This document shows positions 58,722 through 64,000 of a stretch of 64,000 nt of DNA, in pieces. The number at the start of each line of letters is the position of its first letter. Positions within the stretch are counted from its first letter, which is position 1. A model generated the notes under the pieces. That model ran no database searches. It was not told the DNA's origin and saw only the letters and a list, made by a program, of their open reading frames with translations. This stretch comes from Zhihengliuella halotolerans (GTDB taxonomy: Bacteria; Actinomycetota; Actinomycetes; Actinomycetales; Micrococcaceae): the NCBI RefSeq assembly GCF_004217565.1, contig NZ_SHLA01000001.1:2356001-2420000 (forward strand), in the 5' to 3' direction. A program made the position numbers and the translations under genes.

Positions 58722-59657
58722 GTGCTCGACATTCGCCGTCTCAGGCTGCTCCGGGAGTTGAGCATCCGGGGCACCCTCATCGAGGTTGCGGAGGAGCTCA
58801 ACTACTCACCCTCGTCCGTCTCCCAGCAGTTGTCAGCCCTCGAAAAGGAGGCCGGCGTGCAGTTGCTGCGCCGCGTCGGGAGGCAGCTCCAGCTCACCCC
58901 CCAGGCGCAGGTTCTCGTGGCCCACACGGAGGAGCTCCTGGCCTCCCTGGAACTCACGGAGGCGGCCCTCGCCGCGAGCCAGACGGAGGTGACCGGCACG
59001 GTGCGGGTCGCAGTCTTCCAAACGGCCACGCTCGCCCTCATGCCCGGTGCGCTGCGTCGACTGCGGCTGAACTATCCGGACGTACGCGTCATGATGTTCC
59101 AGCACGAGCCGGAGACCGCCCTGCGCGATACCTGGGCACGGCAGTTCGACCTCGTGGTCGCCGAACAGTACCCGGGACACGCGGCCAGACATCATCCCGG
59201 CCTCGATCGCCGCCCGCTGCTGCGCGACGTGATCCGACTCGCGGTGCCGGGCAATCCCGACTCCCCCGAGGAGTTCTTCCGGGTGGACCGACTCGAGGAT
59301 GCCGCGCACCTGCCGTGGGTCATGGAGCCCCGCGGATCGGCCGTGCGGCACTGGGCCACGCAGGCCTGTCGGATCGCAGGATTCGAGCCCGAGATCCGCT
59401 ACGAGTCCGCCGACCTCCAGGCGCAGGTCCGGCTCGTCGAGTCGGGCAACGCCGTCGCGCTGCTGCCGGACCTCATCTGGACCCAGCGGGACACCACCGC
59501 CCGACTCCTGGACCTGCAGGAACTCCCGCGCCGCGAAGTCTTCACTTCGATCCGGGATTCGACCGCCTCGCACCCTGCGGTTGCCGCCGTGCGGGCCGCG
59601 CTCGAGGAGGAGGCTTCACTGCTCTCGAGCGACGCCGACATCATCTCAAATATGTAA
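58722..59657 (+). CDS. LysR-family regulator, probable proline-use control
   Basis: A 311-residue LysR protein: N-terminal helix-turn-helix (LRELSIRGTLIEVAEELNYS, PSSVSQQLSALEKEAGVQLL) and a C-terminal effector domain. It is divergent from putA and directly upstream of putP, so control of both with proline as effector is likely. GTG 58722 is chosen: GGAGG ends 6 bases upstream. Confidence 0.9.
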   Translation: MLDIRRLRLLRELSIRGTLIEVAEELNYSPSSVSQQLSALEKEAGVQLLRRVGRQLQLTPQAQVLVAHTEELLASLELTEAALAASQTEVTGTVRVAVFQTATLALMPGALRRLRLNYPDVRVMMFQHEPETALRDTWARQFDLVVAEQYPGHAARHHPGLDRRPLLRDVIRLAVPGNPDSPEEFFRVDRLEDAAHLPWVMEPRGSAVRHWATQACRIAGFEPEIRYESADLQAQVRLVESGNAVALLPDLIWTQRDTTARLLDLQELPRREVFTSIRDSTASHPAVAAVRAALEEEASLLSSDADIISNM

Positions 59658-59739
59658 CGGTTCGATCACGATGTGATTCAGGCAACTTGCCGGGGTGTCA
59701 TACTCAGAAGCTGTTCACTCTCCGCCTACTGAGGACACA

Positions 59740-61233
59740 ATGACTGATACAACGTTCCAGACCATTGCGATCGTCGTGTACTTCGCGGCGATGATCGCGA
59801 TCGGCGTGTACGCCTACCGGCAGACAGCCAACCTCGACGACTACATGCTGGGCGGCCGTCGACTCCGCCCGGGCACCGCGGCCCTGTCCGCCGGCGCATC
59901 CGACATGTCCGGATGGCTGCTCATGGGCCTTCCGGGTGCGATCTACGCGAGCGGCCTCGTCGAAGCGTGGATCGCGATCGGCCTGACCGTCGGCGCGTGG
60001 TTGAACTGGAAGTTCGTCGCACCCCGACTCCGTTCCTACACGGAGATCTCCAACAACTCGATCACGGTCCCCTCCTTCCTGGAGAACCGCTTCCGCGACA
60101 AGTCCCGCCTGCTGCGCATCATCGCCGGCGCGATCGTCCTGGTCTTCTTCACGTTCTACGTCTCCTCCGGCATGGTCGCGGGCGGCACCTTCTTCGAGGC
60201 GTCCTTCGGCCTGCCGTACATCTGGGGCATGCTCATCGTCGCCCTCGCGACCCTGAGCTACACCCTCTTCGGCGGCTTCCTCGGTGCGACGCTCACCGAT
60301 GTCGCCCAGGGCATCCTGATGCTCATCTCCCTGATCCTCGTGCCGATCATCGCGTTCGTCATGATGGGCCCGGCCGGTGTCTCCGAGGGCATCGCGGCCG
60401 CGGACGCCGAGGCCGGCATCAACCACATGTCGCTCTTTGGCGGGGCTTCGGTCATCGGCGTCGTCTCGGCTGTCGCCTGGGGCCTTGGCTACTTCGGCCA
60501 GCCGCACATCATCGTCCGCTTCATGGCCCTGCGCTCGGCCAAGGACGCCAAGGTCGGCCGCCGCATCGGCATCAGCTGGATGATCCTGACCGCCCTCGGC
60601 GCGGTGGCCGTCGCCTTCATCGGCCTGGCCTACTTCACCCGCGAGGGCATCCCGCTGGACAACCCGGAGACGGTCTTCCTGAGCCTGTCCCAGGTGGTCT
60701 TCCACCCGCTCGTCGCCGGCTTCGTTCTGGCGGCCGTGCTCGCGGCCATCATGTCCACGATCTCCTCGCAGCTCGTCGTCTCCTCCTCCGCCCTCGTCGA
60801 GGACCTGTTCCTCATGACGGGCAAGGTTCTGACGCCGAAGCAGCAGGTCATCTACGGCCGCCTCGGCGTGCTGATCATCGCCGTCATCGCCGGCCTGATC
60901 GCCCTCGACACCGACAGCAACATCCTCGAACTGGTCGGCTTCGCGTGGGCCGGCTTCGGCTCAGCCTTCGGACCGATCATCATCCTGGCGCTGTTCTGGA
61001 ACAAGCTCACGAGCGCGGGCGCCCTGTCCGGCATGATCGTCGGCGCTGTTGTCTCCTTCGTCTGGGGCAGCTACCTCGAGGGCGGCATCTTTGATCTCTA
61101 CGAGATCGTCCCGGGCTTCGCCCTGGCCACCCTCACCGCGTTCATCGTCTCCTCGATCACTCCGCAGAAGGACAAGGAGATCTTCCAGGAGTTCGAGACC
61201 ATGACCAACGAGATGGAGCAGATCAAGAACTGA
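59740..61233 (+). CDS. putP: Sodium/proline symporter
   Basis: A 497-residue sodium:solute symporter with about thirteen helices. DYMLGGRRLRPGTAALSAGASDMSGW near residue 35 and the STISSQLVVSSSALVEDLF sodium-site region are typical of PutP. It imports proline for PutA. GAGGA is 4-5 bases before the ATG. It follows the LysR gene by 82 bases. Confidence 0.94.
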   Translation: MTDTTFQTIAIVVYFAAMIAIGVYAYRQTANLDDYMLGGRRLRPGTAALSAGASDMSGWLLMGLPGAIYASGLVEAWIAIGLTVGAWLNWKFVAPRLRSYTEISNNSITVPSFLENRFRDKSRLLRIIAGAIVLVFFTFYVSSGMVAGGTFFEASFGLPYIWGMLIVALATLSYTLFGGFLGATLTDVAQGILMLISLILVPIIAFVMMGPAGVSEGIAAADAEAGINHMSLFGGASVIGVVSAVAWGLGYFGQPHIIVRFMALRSAKDAKVGRRIGISWMILTALGAVAVAFIGLAYFTREGIPLDNPETVFLSLSQVVFHPLVAGFVLAAVLAAIMSTISSQLVVSSSALVEDLFLMTGKVLTPKQQVIYGRLGVLIIAVIAGLIALDTDSNILELVGFAWAGFGSAFGPIIILALFWNKLTSAGALSGMIVGAVVSFVWGSYLEGGIFDLYEIVPGFALATLTAFIVSSITPQKDKEIFQEFETMTNEMEQIKN

Positions 61234-61280
61234 TCCTCCGCACCGAGGTCTTCTCCCTGGCGGCGTGACCTCACAGCCAA

Positions 61281-61316
61281 AAGGGGCGCCCGTGAGAAGT
61301 ATCACGGGCGCCCCTT
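61281..61316 (+). terminator. Rho-independent terminator after putP
   Basis: AAGGGGCGCCCGTGA and its perfect complement enclose a GAAGTA loop (15 pairs). It lies 47 bases after putP. Confidence 0.85.
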
Positions 61317-61438
61317 CGGCGTCTCATGAGTTGCTAACCGCGGCGAAACCGATCCGAAACACCCGGGCGCTTATCTGGAATCACCCCCTCGCGGAATCGT
61401 TCCGCGGGACGGGTCCCCACGATGACAGGAGCACCATC

Positions 61439-61702
61439 ATGAACGAATCGGCCAACCGCATCAGCGACGTCGCCTCCCTCGTCCTCGGAGACATGGTGGA
61501 GGTGCGCCGCTTCGACGACGTCCTCTACCGGGGCCACGTCGACGCCGTCGCCCAGCGCTTGGGTGTCGCCTGGGTTCGCGATCACCTCACAGGCTGCCGC
61601 GCGATGCTGCACGGAGATCTCTTCAACGTTTTTGTTCTGCGCCGCAGCCCCCTGCACACGCCCGCCGAGCCGATCCGCGCGGGCTTGCTCGCCGCCGCCT
61701 GA
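61439..61702 (+). CDS. Small hypothetical protein
   Basis: An 87-residue protein I do not recognise. It begins MNESANRISDVASLVLGDMV, then VEVRRFDDVLYRGHVDAVAQ and WVRDHLTGCRAMLHGD, which suggests a small beta-barrel (SH3-like) fold. A GACAGGAGC ribosome site is close upstream. Codon use is like its neighbours, so it is probably real. Confidence 0.65.
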   Translation: MNESANRISDVASLVLGDMVEVRRFDDVLYRGHVDAVAQRLGVAWVRDHLTGCRAMLHGDLFNVFVLRRSPLHTPAEPIRAGLLAAA

Positions 61703-61827
61703 GGTCCGATCCGCCACGGATCCTCAAGTACTGGCCAGCAGATCTCCCCAGATCAGCCTCAATTCTGTACTCTCGCAAGTAGCACCTCAGGCAGCGTGTC
61801 GGAGGTCGAACGCGAGAAAGGAACGTC

Positions 61828-62088
61828 ATGGGTTTCATTCCACTTCTGATTCTGGGTTTGATTGCCGGCGCCATCGCGAAGGCGATCCTTCCAGGCCGGC
61901 AGGGCGGCGGCTGGATCGTCACCATGCTGCTCGGCGTCGTGGGCGCCTTGTTGGGCGGTTGGATCGGCGGCGCGCTCTTCGACGTCGACATGTCAAAGTT
62001 CTGGAGCTTCTCGTCTTGGCTCTGGGCTGTCATCGGCTCCCTCATCGTCCTAGCCATCTGGGGCCTCGTGACCAAGAAGCGCGCCTAA
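61828..62088 (+). CDS. GlsB/YeaQ/YmgE-family stress membrane protein
   Basis: An 86-residue protein with three hydrophobic helices; LIAGAIAKAILPGRQGGGW and LLGVVGALLGGWIGGALF are the glycine-rich hallmarks of the transglycosylase-associated/YeaQ family, often induced by envelope or general stress. GAAAGGAA precedes the ATG. It appears monocistronic. Confidence 0.9.
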   Translation: MGFIPLLILGLIAGAIAKAILPGRQGGGWIVTMLLGVVGALLGGWIGGALFDVDMSKFWSFSSWLWAVIGSLIVLAIWGLVTKKRA

Positions 62089-62201
62089 CAGCTCGCTTCA
62101 CCGCCAGTGGGTGGCTGTCCCTCTCGGGACGGCCGCCCACTGCCGTTCCGGGGCGCGCCGGGGAAACGGCGACGCACCGCAGCGCAGGCTACGCTGAGTC
62201 C

Positions 62202-63764
62202 ATGGCGTGGATGCGAACCCAAGAACACTTCCTGGCCCTCTCACCTGAACAGCTGTGGCCGGTCCTCAGCGACCTCACCCGGCTGCCCGAGTGGAACGCC
62301 GCCGTCGCGGCGATGCGCCCGGCAAGCGAGGACGAGAGCATCGCCCGCGGTTCCCGGCTCGACCTCGTGCCGCTGCCTCCGCTCGTCGGTGCGATCCACG
62401 CTCGCCTGGCCCCACCCGCCGTCGTCACCGAATTCTCCCCACCCGCGGAGCACGACGACGCGGCCGCACCCCTCGCCCCCGGGGCTCCCGCCGCATCGCT
62501 GGCCTGGCGCCAGACCCAGCCGGGCGGCGGCCTCCTCGTGCGCTGGGAGCTCATCCCCTCCACGGAGCGGACCACGGGCGCGGCCGGCGAACCAGTCGAG
62601 GTCGCCGGCACGCTTGTGCGCCAACGAGTCTCGGTCGACGGGCTGCTCGCAGGAGTCTTCGCCGAGACCGCGGCCCGACCCCTCGCCTCCCGTTTCCCGG
62701 AGAACTGCGCCCGCCTCTACGCTCTGGCCCAGGATGCTACACCGGACCTCGCGACCGTCCCGTCGGCGGACGCCGGCGCCCCGGACCCTGCCGCCTCAGG
62801 ATCCCCAGCGGGACAGGTCAAGATCGTCATCGCCGGCGGCACCGGCTTCCTCGGCCGCCAACTCGCGGCCGACCTGATGTGCCGGGGACACGACGTCGTG
62901 CTGCTCACCCGCAACCCGGAGCCGACCCTGCCCTTCCGACAGGCGGTGTGGGACGGGCGCACCGTGGCCGAATGGGCCGGCGAGCTGGCCGCTGCGCCAG
63001 GGCAGCGCGTTGCCGTCGTGAATCTGGCGGGAAAGCTCGTGGATGTGCGTCCCACCGCGGAGAACATCGCGGCCCTGCGGTCCTCCCGGGTCGACTCGAC
63101 GGCAGCCCTCGTCGAAGCGAGTCGGGAACTCGAGAATCCCGTGTCCGCTTGGGTGCAGGCGAGCACGACCGCCATCTACGGAGACGCCGGCGAGGAGCTG
63201 CTGACCGAGGGCTCGGCGATTCCGACGGGCACGACCGCCCTGCCGCAGATGACCGGCGTCGCCGAACCATGGGAGGCCGCTGCGGCCGAGGCCCGCAGCG
63301 AGCGGCTGCACCTGTTGCGGACGTCGATCGTGCTGGAACAGGAGTGCCCTGCGTTCGACCGGCTCGCGATGCTCGCCCGGGCTGGCCTCGGCGGTACCGT
63401 CGGCGACGGCCGGCAGTGGTTCTCGTGGATCCACCTGGCCGACTGGCTGTCGATCGTGCGCGGCCTGCTGGGGCTGACGCCGGGGCTCGACGTCCCGGCC
63501 GGGGTCGTGAACGCTGCGGCGCCCGAGCCCGTCCGGAACCGTGAGCTGATGCGCATCCTGCGCGGCGCGCTCGCTCCCCAGCCGCTCAAACGCCGTTCCC
63601 TCAACACGCCCGCCCCATTGCTCCATGTGGGCGCCGTGGCCCTGCGCACGGACCCAGCGCTCGGGCTGACCGGAAGGCACGTGACGTCGAGGGTACTCGC
63701 CGACGCCGGCTTCGAGTTCCGGTACCCGGACCTCCCGGCGGCCATCGGCGAAATCGTCGGCTGA
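62202..63764 (+). CDS. TIGR01777-family epimerase with N-terminal SRPBCC domain
   Basis: A 520-residue fusion. Residues about 1-185 are an SRPBCC ligand-binding domain (LALSPEQLWPVLSDLTRLPEW), and about 205-520 an NAD(P)-binding short-chain epimerase of the TIGR01777/SulA-like family (IVIAGGTGFLGRQLAADLM, WVQASTTAIYGDAGEEL) ending in the DUF1731 region. The reaction is unknown. A TACGCT hexamer 8 bases before ATG 62202, with no ribosome site, suggests a leaderless transcript. Confidence 0.88.
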   Translation: MAWMRTQEHFLALSPEQLWPVLSDLTRLPEWNAAVAAMRPASEDESIARGSRLDLVPLPPLVGAIHARLAPPAVVTEFSPPAEHDDAAAPLAPGAPAASLAWRQTQPGGGLLVRWELIPSTERTTGAAGEPVEVAGTLVRQRVSVDGLLAGVFAETAARPLASRFPENCARLYALAQDATPDLATVPSADAGAPDPAASGSPAGQVKIVIAGGTGFLGRQLAADLMCRGHDVVLLTRNPEPTLPFRQAVWDGRTVAEWAGELAAAPGQRVAVVNLAGKLVDVRPTAENIAALRSSRVDSTAALVEASRELENPVSAWVQASTTAIYGDAGEELLTEGSAIPTGTTALPQMTGVAEPWEAAAAEARSERLHLLRTSIVLEQECPAFDRLAMLARAGLGGTVGDGRQWFSWIHLADWLSIVRGLLGLTPGLDVPAGVVNAAAPEPVRNRELMRILRGALAPQPLKRRSLNTPAPLLHVGAVALRTDPALGLTGRHVTSRVLADAGFEFRYPDLPAAIGEIVG

Positions 63765-64000
63765 CTTCGCTGCATGGCGCTACGTGAAATCCTGCCCAAC
63801 TTCACCCCACATTTCGGGCCTGCACAATGCTGTCGGCTTGTATTGAGTGTGCACGGGCCATGAAAGTGGGCAGAAAGGTCTCTCCTCGTAGGCGAAGGCC
63901 CAGCCCTCCCGTAGTCTTGGTGTACTGAAGCCTTTCAGTCGCGAATTCTCGTCTACCCCCGCGGCGGGCTGTTTCATACAAGATCGTCTGCGTCGGATAC
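63765..64000. other. Right-edge region, nothing firm
   Basis: No gene with family support is visible in these 236 bases. A short open frame on the minus strand (63780-63977) has no recognisable domain or ribosome site. The stretch could be the leader of a gene starting beyond the window. Confidence 0.4.

Noticed and set aside
63780-63977. 65-codon minus-strand frame at the right edge
   Set aside because: No ribosome site, no domain, and it overlaps what is more likely a leader region.
1-64000. tRNA, rRNA, CRISPR array, insertion sequence or prophage
   Set aside because: I looked through the intergenic regions on both strands and saw no cloverleaf, repeat-spacer series, transposase or phage gene; a tRNAscan and ISfinder search would settle it.

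Overview
The window is very GC-rich, with overlapping start/stop codons, many GTG starts and 4-base ATGA/GTGA junctions. Gene content fits a high-GC actinobacterium, most likely of the Micrococcales (Micrococcaceae-like): an actinobacterial type VII (ESX) secretion locus, the HemD-winged-helix regulator NnaR next to nirB, GlnR-like boxes, a fused 3-oxoadipate lactonase/decarboxylase (PcaL), and a fructose PTS operon carrying its own ptsI and ptsH. I assign the family by gene content only. I found no rRNA, tRNA, CRISPR array, insertion sequence or prophage; this looks like ordinary chromosome.

Layout. 1-5112: type VII secretion, with eccC (cut by the left edge), a CpaE/MinD-like ATPase, eccD and a tiny EccB-like membrane protein on the minus strand, and two WXG100-type proteins on the plus strand. 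5161-11640: nitrite assimilation and siroheme, with nirB-cobA-nnaR on the minus strand and nirD plus a CbiX-like chelatase on the plus strand, diverging from a 360-base control region with GlnR-type boxes. 12007-14552: cold-shock gene, a small monooxygenase, a luciferase-like monooxygenase and an IclR regulator. 14572-17178: pcaF-pcaI-pcaJ (3-oxoadipate to succinyl-CoA and acetyl-CoA). 17342-23582: an ECF vitamin-type transporter operon headed by a tandem HAD phosphatase fusion, divergent from a LacI regulator and flanked by paired operators. 23615-28018: permease, zinc alcohol dehydrogenase and a GAF-PucR regulator. 28039-30713: a hypothetical protein and two exported phosphoesterases. 30891-39761: the rest of the beta-ketoadipate pathway (a second enol-lactonase, a crotonase-family hydrolase, pcaL, pcaB, pcaG, pcaH, pobA, a PobR-like regulator) and an XRE-cupin regulator. 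39855-45744: flavoprotein, thioesterase, MFS exporter, formylglycine-generating enzyme, GH15 glucoamylase. 46198-52057: fructose PTS operon. 52470-54976: SnoaL-like protein, NCS1 permease, rhodanese. 55049-61233: proline use (putA, LysR regulator, putP). 61439-63764: small stress-type proteins and a TIGR01777 epimerase.

How the genes work together. Three catabolic modules can be read end to end: 4-hydroxybenzoate through protocatechuate to central metabolism (pobA, pcaHGBL/D, pcaIJF), fructose (PTS to fructose 1,6-bisphosphate) and proline (uptake to glutamate). The nitrite module includes the siroheme enzymes nirB needs plus its likely co-activator. Several divergent intergenic regions carry clear palindromes that link a neighbouring regulator to its operon. 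The least explained loci are the LacI / HAD-HAD / ECF transporter operon and the permease / alcohol dehydrogenase / GAF-PucR locus; the substrates of both are unknown.
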